From: Antedon mediterranea
Taxonomy: Eukaryota; Echinodermata; Crinoidea; Comatulida; Antedonidae
Direction of reading: 5' to 3'
Assembly (NCBI RefSeq): GCF_964355755.1
Contig: NC_092679.1
Span: 8,372,001 to 8,436,000 of the forward strand
Length of the DNA: 64,000 bases
Part shown: positions 1 through 10,880 of the stretch, in pieces
How positions within the stretch are numbered: the first letter of the stretch is position 1
Layout of the letters: every line of letters starts with the position of its first letter
Notes under the pieces: model-generated
Told to the model about the DNA's origin: nothing
Databases searched by the model: none
What the model saw: the letters and a program-made list of their open reading frames with translations, nothing else
Made by a program: the position numbers and the translations under genes

Positions 1-180
1 TAATTGTTTTATTATCTGCTTTTGTTTTTTGCTTCTGTAATTGTTTTATTATTTGATTTGATATCTGCTTTTTACATTTATTATTGTTGGTGTTTTCCTT
101 TGAGCACGGTCTTACTGAAAAACAACTTTTAGTTGAGTTAAGTATCCGTGATTAAATAAAGCTTATTATTATTATTATTA
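1..180 (+). mobile_element. LINE 3' end (tail)
   Basis: The segment is T-rich and ends in AAATAAAGC followed by repeated TTA triplets (about 157-180). A polyadenylation-like AATAAA directly before a short simple repeat is typical of the 3' end of CR1/L2-type non-LTR retrotransposons in marine invertebrates. No reverse-transcriptase reading frame is visible, so at most the 3' UTR lies inside the window. The call rests on tail structure only. Confidence 0.45.
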
Positions 181-1205
181 TAAGTAGGTCGCATCAAATA
201 TACTCTTGTGGACGGTCTTAGACCTAGCTGGTAAACATAGATTACATAGGAACATCATACGCTAGGTCTAGCCTGCCGTTGTCTAGTTGATGCATTAATT
301 GGATTCACGATGAGTTCACAGGTTCACCTTGCAACAACTACCTTTTTTTCGTGAAGACCCAGTTATTAGATTTAAATTTTTTCAAATTTACCGTTTAAAG
401 ATTAAAACAATTATCGCAATAGGCCCATATAGTTTTTAGTCGCGTGCAACTCGACTCTACAGCTCACTATGTCGGTCGGTCGGTAAACACTTAACTTGAG
501 CATGCGCCTGCAGCCATGTATATGGCCTTGTTGTTATAAACATAAAATGCAGTTAGATTTTTAAAAACTTAGCACATTTTATACGATCTTAAAAAGATCA
601 CCTATTGTACACAATATTATTTGTCATTTTCATTGTTGGTCAATAACCTATGTATTAAATATTGTACTTTTTTCTGCATACTTCTTTTTAGTTATTTGCA
701 CTTGACAGGTATTGTCTTATCAGGAAAAAGCCTACTGCGGGCGCAGTACTCGGACGTTAATACTATAAATGTTATATTGTTATATATATAGGTATATTAC
801 GTAGCCTATGTAAATATGTGAATGTGATTGGTTGAAACTGCATCACATGACTACTGCTGCGAGGATTGTAAATTGTATATTTCCTCAAGTACAATGATAT
901 TGACTGAGTATTTTTCGCGTGATTATTGTGTCCCTGTCATTAAACATTGAAATCCAGTAAATTCTCGAGGAGTTTGATATTGACTGTGTCACTCGCGTTT
1001 GGTGATAAATGAACAAAAGTCAGCTGGCCTAGAACGCGAAGATTCGTTCACATCATCACGAGACAACATTTTACACGCCACGCAACGTACCTTGCTTCAA
1101 GAAATAAATCTACTAAACTATTTAAACTATGCATACATAGCACCCTCATTTGTTATTCGCCCTCTATAGACGCGACGAAATTCTGACTACAAAATAATGG
1201 CCCAT
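181..1205. other. Unassigned non-coding DNA
   Basis: No exon-like frame or recognisable element was found. The stretch has several TAGGCCTA-type palindromes, a short GGTC microrepeat near 474-484 and a TA-rich patch near 775-800. It could be intron or upstream DNA of the gene whose exons begin at 4225. Confidence 0.4.
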
Positions 1206-1309
1206 GCCCTGTCAGCGATTTTTTTTTCCGTACGAGAGTTCCTCCATCGGTTCGTTTCGGACTCAATCGACTCTTCGGTAAGCCACCGATGCTCACTGAT
1301 GCGCGACAG
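1206..1309 (+). repeat. Left arm of a 2.5-kb inverted repeat pair
   Basis: These ~104 bases reappear as reverse complement at 3627-3730 with a few substitutions and small indels. Both arms have CCCTGTCA at the outer end and share a run of T (or A) next to CCGTACGAGAG. Two opposed arms about 2.4 kb apart could be terminal repeats of one non-autonomous DNA element or two independent short insertions. I see no clear target duplication, so the choice is open. Confidence 0.55.
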
Positions 1310-3626
1310 CAACCACAAGACAAAACGTGAGCAGCTTTTTTGCACGAGTGACAGATTTATACTAGGCCTATTATACTATACTCACTGTAAATATAATAAT
1401 AAATATTAATAGTAGTACTGAACCTCATTGTAATAATAATAATTTTAATTTTATAATACTGTATAGGCAGCCACAAACCAATGTATGTACCATCAGATTC
1501 ACAAACAGTAACACACACACAGCAGCAGCACTTATTTTGTTGGTCGTCACAAGCAAGGCCTAGCTAGGCCTAGCCTAGTCTGGGCTCCAGACGGAGTTTT
1601 GTCTTAATATTAGTAAAAATATAAATATTTTTGCACATATGGCGTTTCATACGTGTATTACTTGAGTTTGGATACTCCGTCTGGGGAAACACGCACAAGT
1701 CACGTGGTTTGACACCAAGAATTCTTGGTGCATACGATTATCCGGTTGACTAGTTTCAGCTGCATGCGATTGGCTACTCACTCGTACACTGTTTTAATAT
1801 TCATATTTCAGAATTTCAAAGACTCAACATCTAAGACGAGACGATGCACATGCGCTATATTACGTTTAGACAATGTGTACTTGGGTACATTGATGAAAGT
1901 TTCTGAAAGCTAGAAATGATTTTATATGCCTAGTAGTCTGGTAAACATTTGATGGGATTTTTCCCAAGAACATGAAAACTTGTCTTGATATGATAGGCTA
2001 TCTTCTCCGCAAATCAAACATTGAATGGATCATTTATTATGCGGAGATAATTTAATTTATTTCCCACCCATCCATACCCTGTCCTGTTCTTTGTGGTGGT
2101 GTAGCCCTGCTGTGTGCCGGTGTAGCCCTGTTGTGTGCCGGTCGGTGGTGGTATGTACCTTATTGGCGTTCTATTTGGCAGGTCATACGTACGAGTTGAG
2201 TATCCCTACGAAGGAGGCCTAGGCCAGGACTAAACAATTAATAAACAAAACAACTTGGCAACACGATTTTATATTTCAACAGTTGTTCAGTCTCGATCGT
2301 ACATTCAGCACTGTACGTACTCTATCTTTTTCATTTTGAAACAAAATGATCATTGGTTGATTCGAAATCCATATTTACATACCGCCCGCCCCATATAGCC
2401 AAATACGGTATGATAACCTACGTCATTCTTATCGGATGTTTGCGGTCTGCAAATCGATTTCTATACGTGTTTCACAAGTCTGTATTTTCAGAGAAAAATC
2501 GCGGTCGAAATAAAAACAAATAAATATAAAAAAAGACAATAAATACAGACTTGGGGCAAGTCTAGGCCTAGCCCTACGTGTGCTTCAATGTAGTACATTT
2601 CCATCTACAGTACTATTTTTTATTTTAATAAAATGAAGTAGTAGGTTAGAAATTATATGTACAGTAACACTAACAGAGGTTTTTAAGTGTAAACATTTGA
2701 AAAAATTGTACATTTACAGGTCTAGTAACATGTATTCTTGTAAGTTGTAATGTAAACCATGGAGTACTTCATGATAGAACACATGCTTGCTTATAAAGCG
2801 TTTATATTGTGTTAATTTAATAATTATTGATATCTTGGCCGGTGGACATTTTGAATTAAAATGAACATTTTTTTTTGAATAAAAAAAATAAAATCAAGAA
2901 TATGGAATACAGAAAACCGATCTTCATGATAAGATGATAGTATCACAACCTTCCTTGAAAATGTGTTATTATTAAATGTATTTGTAGTCGTGTCAGTACC
3001 GTAATTGAATGTTTTTTTACTTTGCATGTATTTTTTATTATTTTCCAAATTACATATACACATAATAAACAATAATAGTTATATAAGGCCAATAACTTAA
3101 TTAAAACTCCAAAATGGCCTATTATTAAAAGTCTGAAATCTTTATTTTCCATGATTGGGGATAATACGTACATCTTTAACGTAAAATTTCCATCAGCTTA
3201 CAATATAAATATTAATTTAATAATATTATTTTAAAAGGTATAAAAAACATACACTGTGCATAGGAATTCTTACTGTACATAATCATTTTAAATTCAAAAG
3301 TAATACATTGCCTAGGCCTACACAAGCTTGGCTATGGCTAGCTATGGGCTAGCTACATAGCAATACCATAAGAAAAGAGCCTCTCGTTTGTGACAAAAGG
3401 TCGTTCAACTTCAAAAAAATAATATCTGATACGACCTACTACTATTGGGTCGTAGACCTAAATATCTTTAATATGCTATTGGGTTCTTAATGTAATTACT
3501 AAGTAGGCCTAGTTATTAATTAATGTCAATCAAAACTCGTATTAGTGTAGATTTATTTTACTATTGTGAGAGCCTGTTTGAAAGTAAGCTCGCGGTTTGT
3601 AAATGTAAATTGTATTATGTTGTCAC
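1310..3626. other. Unassigned DNA between inverted arms
   Basis: No transposase-like frame or host exon is apparent. The stretch holds a small hairpin element at 1587-1684, a short imperfect duplication of a GTGTAGCCCTG-containing motif near 2098-2150, and AT-rich filler. The short open frames here have no family features and look like chance. Confidence 0.4.
1587..1684. mobile_element. Short hairpin MITE-like element
   Basis: CCAGACGGAGT at 1587-1597 is matched by its exact reverse complement at 1674-1684, enclosing about 76 AT-rich bases. The internal motif CACATATGGCGTTTCATAC (1633-1651) recurs near 59839-59857, which supports a repeat family. Size and structure suggest a miniature inverted-repeat element; the target duplication is not clear. 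Confidence 0.5.
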
Positions 3627-3730
3627 GCATCAGTGAGCTGACTTTACCGAATACCGAAGAGAGTCGATTGAGTCTCCGAAACAAACCGATGGAGGAACTC
3701 TCGTACGGAAAAAAAAATCGCGCCCTGTCA
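3627..3730 (-). repeat. Right arm of a 2.5-kb inverted repeat pair
   Basis: Reverse complement of 1206-1309, with insertions of a few bases (for example an extra AG beside CCGAAGAG). The ATG-initiated frames overlapping this arm on both strands are by-products of the repeat and share no family features. Confidence 0.55.
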
Positions 3731-4224
3731 AGTAGAATACAAAAAGTAATAATCACTGATTCCGACCAAAAAAAAAAGCTGGAGCAATAGTTCTTAGATT
3801 TTGTAAAAGTGTTCAACTCTTTAGATAGATGTTAAAAAGTTTGGATTTGGTAGGCCTATCTTGTTCACCAAATGATAGGGCTCCAGCCGGTTAAAATCGG
3901 AACACTTACATTTTATCATGTGACCGACAATCGTCCAATCAAATGACAGGAATCTATTTAGGTGATATATAAAGTGTTATATATTTGTAGTATGTAAAGG
4001 TATACAATGTTTTTTTTTCTCAAATCAATCTCTTTATTCATTAATACAATACAAATAACAAACGAAAGAGTACATTTAATGACGATAAAAGGAACCTCCA
4101 AGAAACCCCAAGGGGCTTGTGATAGGAGGCCCACTATAGTTACATTAAGTTAAATAATAAATAAATATATATATAAATATAAAAGCCCATGTATATTTCA
4201 GTTAAAATTATTATTTTTTTCTAG
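3731..4224. other. Intronic DNA upstream of the first visible exon
   Basis: Nothing coding is seen. The last part contains the polypyrimidine tract (about 4211-4223) and the TAG acceptor used by the exon at 4225. The exon begins in phase 1, so at least one earlier exon must lie further left, probably outside the window. Confidence 0.5.
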
Positions 4225-4288
4225 TTGAAGATTATCCTAATATACAGGTTGGACTATTTAGAACAAACATCTGTGAAGGATTTGTCAA
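4225..4288 (+). CDS. LRPPRC-like gene, visible exon 1 (internal exon)
   Basis: The 64-base exon lies between a polypyrimidine-TAG acceptor and a consensus GTAAGT donor. Read in phase 1, it gives EDYPNIQVGLFRTNICEGFV and two bases of a Lys codon completed by the next exon. The other two frames lack a compatible continuation. It joins exon 5527-5609 in phase, which is the main reason to accept such a short exon. The gene is most likely an LRPPRC-like PPR protein; this piece alone is not diagnostic. The exon before it is not in the window. Confidence 0.55.
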
Positions 4289-4343
4289 GTAAGTACCAAT
4301 AACTAATATAATTTCTTTTCATCCTTTAAAAAAAAAAAATGTA

Positions 4344-4372
4344 TTAGACCACTCATAAAACGAGTGGTCTTA
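4344..4372 (-). mobile_element. Helitron-type 3' terminus, minus strand
   Basis: Stems GACCACTC and GAGTGGTC form a hairpin, and on the minus strand the hairpin is followed at once by CTAA and then T. A hairpin next to CTRR is the hallmark of a Helitron 3' end. The element body would extend to the right; its 5' end was not located. Confidence 0.45.
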
Positions 4373-5310
4373 TGCAAGCAAACCTTAAATGTTATCAGGG
4401 CCTTCATTACCAACGCCAAGGAGGTTATGTTTTCACCCCTATTTGCTTGTGTGTAAACAGCTTAGTGGCCACAGTTTGTATCCAAATCACACCAAACTTG
4501 GACATGATCATCTATGACCCAAATTTTCACCAGAGTTCGATATTTGATTATAAATGTTACCATATAACTAAAAAATTAAACCTCCCCCCTCGAATAAGCA
4601 CCTCCCTCCGCCTAAAACCCTAACTAACAATAAACATGGTGCATTACAGAGTGGGTTTATTTTTACAAATAGCAAGCATTTCAATAATGGTAAAAGGCCA
4701 ACAAGAATTAAACTAGACATCATGACATCCGATAGAAAAAAGTTTTACATGAATTCATATCTACAACAGCTTCTATAACAATTTCATTTTGAAGCGCTGT
4801 AATAGATTAAAATATATTGTATAGTTAAAATTTGGTCATCCACGTTATTCAAATTTGTAACCATGGTGACCATGATGGCTACAGTGTAGCATAGAAGAAA
4901 TTACAAGACATGACCCATCTTTTATTCCAATTTTAACATGATGACGTCATCAAAATGCAAAAGAGAAAAAAATTCATATTTAAAAAACGTGTGTGTGCGT
5001 AATTTCTTGTGTAACACGCCATTTTTACATTGACTCCTTATAAAAAATACAATTGTTATTAAACTTTAATACAAGTTTTAGAGATATCCTGTCAAATAAA
5101 AATTGTGGAAAGAAAAAAGAATAACAGAAGGTGAAAAAAAAAATCCATACAATCACAAGGTGATCGATCATTTTATTCTAAATGATCACCTAATATAAAT
5201 AAAATGAATGAATAAAATTCTCATATGACAGGAATTATGATTTTGTATCGCGTCATGCCTTTAGAACGGAAGCATAGGTAACTGTATCACGCGGATGCTT
5301 ATAGTTTAAT

Positions 5311-5331
5311 CATAGAGATATTATCTCTATG
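5311..5331. repeat. Short palindrome CATAGAGATA/TATCTCTATG
   Basis: Perfect 10-bp arms around one base. A longer version of the same palindrome occurs at 50645-50676, so this is a dispersed motif rather than a chance hairpin. Its function is unknown. Confidence 0.6.
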
Positions 5332-5526
5332 GTTTAATAAGACTGAAAAAATGAGAATTTGGAAACTCTGACTAGACATGCACAAACCGCAAAGCACGTC
5401 TTACACAAGAGAATGCTTTGTATTGAATAGTAGATTTTTTTTTGTGTATCGTTTTATCGTGTATCTCCCCCAACTCCCAAAATTAAAAAAAAAAAAAAAA
5501 AGATTTAAAAGTGTTTTTGTTTTCAG

Positions 5527-5609
5527 AAATCCTGATGTTCATTCTTTGATGAAGTTGTGGAAATATAGCTTGTTTCATTTTGAGGAAAGTGAATCGATGA
5601 GTAAACCAG
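5527..5609 (+). CDS. LRPPRC-like gene, visible exon 2
   Basis: The 83-base exon lies between a TTTTCAG acceptor and a GTATTA donor. It completes a Lys codon from the previous exon (AA+A), then reads NPDVHSLMKLWKYSLF and HFEESESMSKP, ending with one base of a Glu codon. It joins the next exon at 6702 in phase. The sequence is helical and charged with no enzyme motif, as expected for part of an alpha-helical repeat protein. The ATG-started open frame that covers it begins upstream in the intron and is not the real start. Confidence 0.6.
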
Positions 5610-6701
5610 GTATTATCCCATTTTGTTCACATACGATTTGTAGCTTTATGCAGGGTTCGTACGCGTCCTTCAATTTCTTGAAAGTCATGGAAAAATAAAT
5701 TACTTTTCTCAAGTTCTGGAAAGTCCTTGAAAATTGACATTTGTCCTTGAATGTCCTAAAAAAAGTTATAATATAGAAACGTAATATGAATTCTTTGTTT
5801 TAATGATTTTAAAACACAGAACACTAATAATTATTTATTTTTGTTAAATGACACCCCTAGATGGCCGGAAATGGTACTCGCACATGTAAAATTCGCCGGA
5901 AATTGATACTTCATAGTGAGATTGGTTTCATTTAATCATTTATTTTGTCATTTTTTTTGTGTGGAAGTGATTGACTTTGTTAAAACTACAAAATTGATGA
6001 TTTTATTAATCTTCATTTTTTATCTTTAATCATTAAGTTAAGCTACTGTACCTTTTTTACTTTTATACTGTTTTAACATTGTAATAATTTTAGGTCATCA
6101 ACCACATTTAAGCTGTAGTTTCTTGTTGATTTGTCATTTTATCTTTTAATGTATTTTAATCTGTATTTCCTCAATTTTCTTTGGATGAATAAATGAAATT
6201 ACAAAACTAGATTTAATTCGTCACTATGACGAATTACAGGTTATATGCATTGATTATAATATAGATAATTGATTTTTAAAAGATATATTGATTGATTGAT
6301 TTTCTCAGGATCTTTATAATATAGGATAGGATCGTGCTAACGCATTTACAATAGCAAGTATCACAATCCAATCAAAGATCCCTCTGCGTATAATGTCATA
6401 AACTACATTTTTTACATAATAATAATAGTTACTTTTTATCTAGATTTCATTATAAATCATGTGCATAATCTATACACTAAGAAATAAAATTGAACAAACA
6501 ATACGGATAATAAAAAATTTTTTATTTCGTCTCGTTTCCCAAGGTGAGACTAAATAGTAGTTTTTCCCTGCCCTGTCTGTGACAAAAAATGTTCTCACCA
6601 CTCAACTCATAAGAAGCCTAGAAACCATCAAATCTGTGAGGAATGATCACCCAATATATTTTTATGTTACTATATTATTGTATATTATTGTTTTTCCACA
6701 G
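5610..6701. other. Intron
   Basis: AT-rich intron. A segment near 5845-5875 (GACACCCCTAGATGGCCGG) has an inverted partner at 9688-9722, a dispersed short repeat. The rest gives no recognisable feature. Acceptor: polypyrimidine tract and CCACAG at 6691-6701. Confidence 0.45.
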
Positions 6702-6808
6702 AATATGTTGGCTTAATTTTAATGAATTTAATTGATGCCATAACTGAGGAAGATGGTCTTCGTTTGCGACCTCATTTGGAGTTACTCTTCAACAGTTTTG
6801 TTGATGAT
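6702..6808 (+). CDS. LRPPRC-like gene, visible exon 3
   Basis: The 107-base exon has a TTTTTCCACAG acceptor and a GTGAGT donor. It completes a Glu codon, then reads YVGLILMNLIDAITEEDG and LRLRPHLELLFNSFVDD, ending in phase 0. Two amphipathic helices with regularly spaced leucines fit an alpha-helical (PPR/TPR-like) repeat. The next accepted exon, 12093, also starts in phase 0. A small intervening exon with a length divisible by three cannot be excluded across the 5.3-kb gap. Confidence 0.62.
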
Positions 6809-6872
6809 GTGAGTTGAATCATTTCAATTGTAACATGTTCAGGTGTAGTTAATGTGGAATTAATTTTCTAAA

Positions 6873-6899
6873 CTAGAGGATACACTTGTTATCCTCTAG
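6873..6899 (-). mobile_element. Helitron-type 3' terminus, minus strand
   Basis: The hairpin stems GAGGATA and TATCCTC are bracketed by CTAG on both sides. Just inside lies GTGCCCACAGATGGTTCT (6902-6919), which is nearly the same as the subterminal sequence of the Helitron A copies at 16396 and 16934. On the minus strand this gives subterminal sequence, hairpin, CTAG, then T, as expected for a Helitron 3' end. It is a truncated relative of Helitron A with a different hairpin. Confidence 0.55.
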
Positions 6900-8854
6900 T
6901 AAGTGCCCACAGATGGTTCTAAAAAATTAGCCATGTGTCTCTTGACCAGATTAACATCATTTTAGAGTGGTCACTTGGGACTACTAAATACTGTCTCGGG
7001 TAACTTAGTGTACGTTCACACGTACGGTGTAAGAATGGCATGGCTTACACAAGCGGTAATGTAATCCACGGATTAAAATGATAATGTGTTCACACGTACG
7101 GCGTTTGTTATATTAATGATTGCCGTTAAACAAAGAAGTACCAAATTTACGTTTTAAAAGTTAAACTCTTGGTTCTTTTTTAGATGTTACACTGTCTTGA
7201 TGACAATCTTTTGCTTTCTTTTAACCATTTCTTGAAATATAGTCAGCACTTGATTTCTAAATCAATTCTTTCCCGAAAAACATGCTGCTTTTGGTCATTT
7301 TTACTTTTATTTCACCCTAAACAATTAGACCAGTCGGATCTGGAGGCAGGTGTCACTTTTCTGCAGAATTTTCCAAACCAACTTTTTCTAGTGCATTTTT
7401 TGACGTAGATTACGAATCTGGTTGTTGATCGGACTAACGTGGGGGCTTTTTAAAGATATAAACGTTTAAAATCTTGATTTTTGAGAGCAGAAATTAATCA
7501 AAATAAAACAAATTTAGACAATAGAGGGCGCACTTTCTACATAATTATGAGTAAATTGGATTAAAAAAGACTTCGTTGCTGTTAATTTTATTCACGTAAA
7601 TGTGAAAATAATTTATAAATCTGATCGGTTTTATATGCTGAAATTGTTTTAGTAATACACTGTGTAGTATAAAGTTAGTTAGAACTTTTCATTTTCGCGT
7701 TTTCAGTGATCAAAAATGATATTGTCTAAGGCCTAGGCCCGAATATGAATGCTTCCAGCGTACGACGTATGTAAACAAAGGACGTTTAAACCGCGATGAC
7801 CGCATATAAAGTTCGCTCAAGTGAATAGTGGGTAGGCTTTTACTAGCCTAGCGTATTGTGACCGTATGCATGAAACATCTTTCTCTAGCTTATTTTGCAT
7901 GCAGCGCTAGCTTTACATAAACATGTGTACTACTGTTTTTAAATTTTTTCCCCCGATTTTTAGGTGGTGTAAGGGCCTAGAACTTATATTATTATTACTG
8001 ACAGGCTTCTAGAGTAGGCTACTACTATACTACTAGGCCTAGTACTGGTGTAGTAACTAGCTGGCATAATAATAGCGTAGGTGTAGATGTATTATGGTGT
8101 CGTGTGTGTAGTCTTACAGCTAAAACATTAATTTTTGTATACATAAATCTAATAAATGCTGTGTACTACTACCCGTATATTCAGCTGATTATAACAATAC
8201 ATTCAGCAACCCTATCAACCAACGATTTCTCACAGGTGACATCATTGTTCAGGTGGAAACATTGTGAAAATACTACAACGATATTGAATGTATTATTTAT
8301 TACGAAAGCTGCATCTAGCATGAACATATTTCCTCTCTGACTGAGATCATGTTTTAAACAATAAAAGAAAATAAGGTTGCCCTAAAGAACTAGCTGTAGA
8401 AAATCACATAAAACAATGTTTCTCTGTCCCTGAACCAACATAATTCCAATAAACATGGCTATATCATACCAAATGTATTCTACAAAATAAACAGCCAGCA
8501 TCATATAATAATTATGGTTTAAAATGTCAAAGACCAACTGATAAATGTGGAATTTGCGTGTATGGTGGTTTGATTCCATAATAGTAATACTGTATTTTGA
8601 TGATGAACTATTGCATTTTCTATGTATATGTACAGGCGCGTAGCCAGAGGGGTTTTTATGGTTCGGGCGAACCCCCATTCCCGACATGCCCAATACCTCA
8701 CCCTCATCTCTGAAAATCCTCCAAATACGTGCCCCACACAGTACAAAAGGTTAATTTGAAAAATTCGTTCGTGAATAACTCGATACCTTCTTCACTGTAT
8801 GAGCGTATGTCGAGCGATACGTGTCTGTAAATTTACGAGTTGCAAATGAATTGC

Positions 8855-9000
8855 CGATTTTCACCTGAAATCCCTGGATGTAACATGATATTGATGTGTG
8901 TATCGTACTCATAAAGTGAGCTGGGGCACGAACGATTCGTACAAAGGACACCGCCAGACAATAGCGTACGTACCTATATTGTTTAGATCACGGCAGTCAG
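8855..9000. repeat. Diverged repeat, copy 1
   Basis: Shares blocks with 9905-10030 in the same orientation: CCCTGGATG, GAACGATTCGTACAAAGG, ACCGCCAGACAA and CGTACCTAT. The spacing between blocks is similar, so this is a true but old direct duplication or two insertions of one family. No terminal structure was recognised. Confidence 0.45.
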
Positions 9001-9018
9001 CATGCATAAAGTATACCG

Positions 9019-9428
9019 TAAATCTTCTAATTGTAACCCTGGGTTATTATATTATTCTTTGATTGTTTTTTAGGGTGGGTTACTACTAGAAGGGGATTAC
9101 TATTAGAGTAGTGGGTTACTATTAGAGTAGTGGGTTACTATTACTTGAAAATAGTAACCCACCCCAACTATTCCGGTCAGCAGCTCATAGCAAAATAATA
9201 AAACAGTACGGATAAACACATTTGTTTGAACAGAACTAACTATCTAACTAACTTATAAACTCAAAAACACTCAATCCTTCCCCACACCCGAGATCAACAT
9301 GCATTATCTCCTTATTACTATCAGAGTAGTGGGTTGTTATTATTATAGATTGACTATTGACTGGGTTACACTATTACTATTAAAAGGAGGGTTACTATTA
9401 TTAGAGTGTGGGTTACTATTAGAAGATT
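9019..9428. mobile_element. Inverted-repeat element with internal ~20-bp repeats
   Basis: TAAATCTTCTAATTGTAACC at the left is matched by the reverse complement of the right end (GGGTTACTATTAGAAGATT), giving terminal inverted repeats of about 20 bp. The interior repeats a GAGTAGTGGGTTACTATTA unit several times, in part in opposite orientation (AATAGTAACCCACC). This fits a MITE expanded by internal tandem duplication. No coding capacity. Confidence 0.55.
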
Positions 9429-10230
9429 GATTAATATTTAATTTCTTCAAATTGCTGTAAATAAATATAGGTAGAGCTATAATAAGCATTGAATTTGCCT
9501 TCTCACACAAAGTGCTTTTTTTGGGGATTCCCCTAGACGTACGTACGTTCACATTGAACTTGAACGCAAGTGAATGATCAAAAAAGGTACGAATACGATC
9601 GTTTTGCTCATTGGTAGCATGCTGCATGAGAGTGTCTTTTCCGACTAATTAGAGGTGCTATTTATCATGAATGTTATGTGCGAGAGTATACCATTTCCGG
9701 CCATCTAGAGGTGTCATTTAACCAAATTTGCTTCGCCCCTCCAGATTTAGGATGGCTTTTAGGTAAGGGTGGAATTAAACGACATTAAACTCATTACAAA
9801 CGTATCAGATTAACATAATTCGTTTTTGCTGTAGCATACGTCGATACACAGTACATAACGTAACCGTCAGTAAACTTCGCCTGGAAAGTAATACTACGAC
9901 ACATTTTGGTCCCTGGATGGAATATGATATCACGCGTTTGGACACAACGTTGAACGATTCGTACAAAGGGATACCGCCAGACAAGTGCGTACCTATTGTT
10001 TAATAGTTGGATAGCTGGCAATAATGAATGCATAATAGCCCTCCGACGTACTCGCGGTCAATGGAACGTCGCGGTTTTCTAGGCGCTGAGGCTACGAAGT
10101 GAACGCCAACGATTTTTACAGTATTCCCCGACTCGACAAAAAGTACCTGTGTTCCCAGATATGGGATAGGCTCCCCGACGAGGGGATAGAGCCCATGCGG
10201 ATACACAGTTGATGATCTTAACCTGTATGT
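9429..10230. other. Intron with second copy of a diverged repeat
   Basis: Holds copy 2 (about 9905-10030) of the repeat described at 8855-9000, plus the inverted partner (9688-9722) of a segment at 5845-5875. No exon-like frame is supported; the minus-strand frames have no family features. Confidence 0.4.
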
Positions 10231-10880
10231 TTTACTATTTTCATGAGATTTAAAACATATTTTTTCTTAGAATATGCCAATTGCGCATTCTTTTGACATC
10301 ATACTTTACTAACTTATGACGTCATAGGTACGTTATATGGTAATTTAAATATTAATTGGAAAGTTTAATACCACATTTATATAGCGGCTATTCTGAATTT
10401 ATGCTAATTAACCTTTTTGATGTCTGACCGTATCATGTTCATTTCAACAGGAAAATGTTAGAAAATTGTTTTCCTGTGGTTTCTACATTTTTTTTAGCAT
10501 AGGATAATGTCATTTAAGCAGTTATAACATAATATATGACGTCACAACTACCTTATGACGTCATAGTTACGTCATATGGTAATTTAAATATGCTAGTTTG
10601 AAAGTTTAATGTCACATTTATATTTACTCGTAATGCACTTAGGTGGTCTAAATCCAACCGTTGAGGAGATATGGGAACTTCAAATGGTAAATGGCGGCCA
10701 TTTTGAATTTATGCCAATTAACCCACTTTCCGGTGTCCGATTTCGATAAATTTTGGATATGATGTTTATTTGGACTATATCAACTAGACAACACATTTCT
10801 GTTGCATTTAACATATCTAAACGATTTCCTCTTCATAAAATGACTTATTTGACCTAATTTGACCTTTGACCCTTCATATC
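10231..10880. repeat. Two diverged copies of a TGACGTCA-containing repeat
   Basis: Two segments (10260-10440 and 10510-10770) share the order TTATGACGTCATAG, ACGT(C)ATATGGTAATTTAAAT, AAAGTTTAAT, CACATTTATAT, then GGC(G)GCTATT or GGCGGCCATT and AATTTATGC(T/C)AATTAACC. The tract ends with a TGACCTTTGACCC motif at 10860-10872. These look like old transposon remnants related to those near 24160-24560. Confidence 0.45.

Larger units (their letters stand above)
4289..5526. other. Intron with Helitron end and old repeat relatives
   Basis: The intron contains a hairpin with CTAA on the minus strand (4344-4372) and a conserved repeat tract 4373-4640 whose right part resembles 18600-18740 (AATAAGCACCTCCCTC in both). 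A segment at 4700-4990 resembles, in reverse, the internal sequence of the 25-46 kb repeat units (CATCCGATAG, ATGAATTCATATCTACAA, GATGACGTCATCA). A short palindrome at 5311-5331 is also present. The apparent 83-residue frame at 4372 is inside the repeat. Confidence 0.5.
6809..9018. other. Intron, left part
   Basis: Contains a minus-strand Helitron-type end at 6873-6899, paired ACGTACGG motifs around 7020 and 7095, and a GCGTAGCCAGAGG motif at 8639-8651 that I know as part of a common invertebrate repeat. The open frame at 7184 begins right after a TTTTTTAG, but it has no family features and was not accepted as an exon. Confidence 0.4.

Noticed and set aside
3553-3816. Overlapping frames on both strands at the inverted repeat
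   Set aside because: Both are products of the repeat arm; neither has domain features and the partner arm encodes a different, shorter frame.
7172-7408. Possible exon after TTTTTTAG at about 7183
   Set aside because: The frame is open for 74 residues but has no PPR-like pattern and no convincing donor before its stop. Exons 3 and 4 already join in phase without it.
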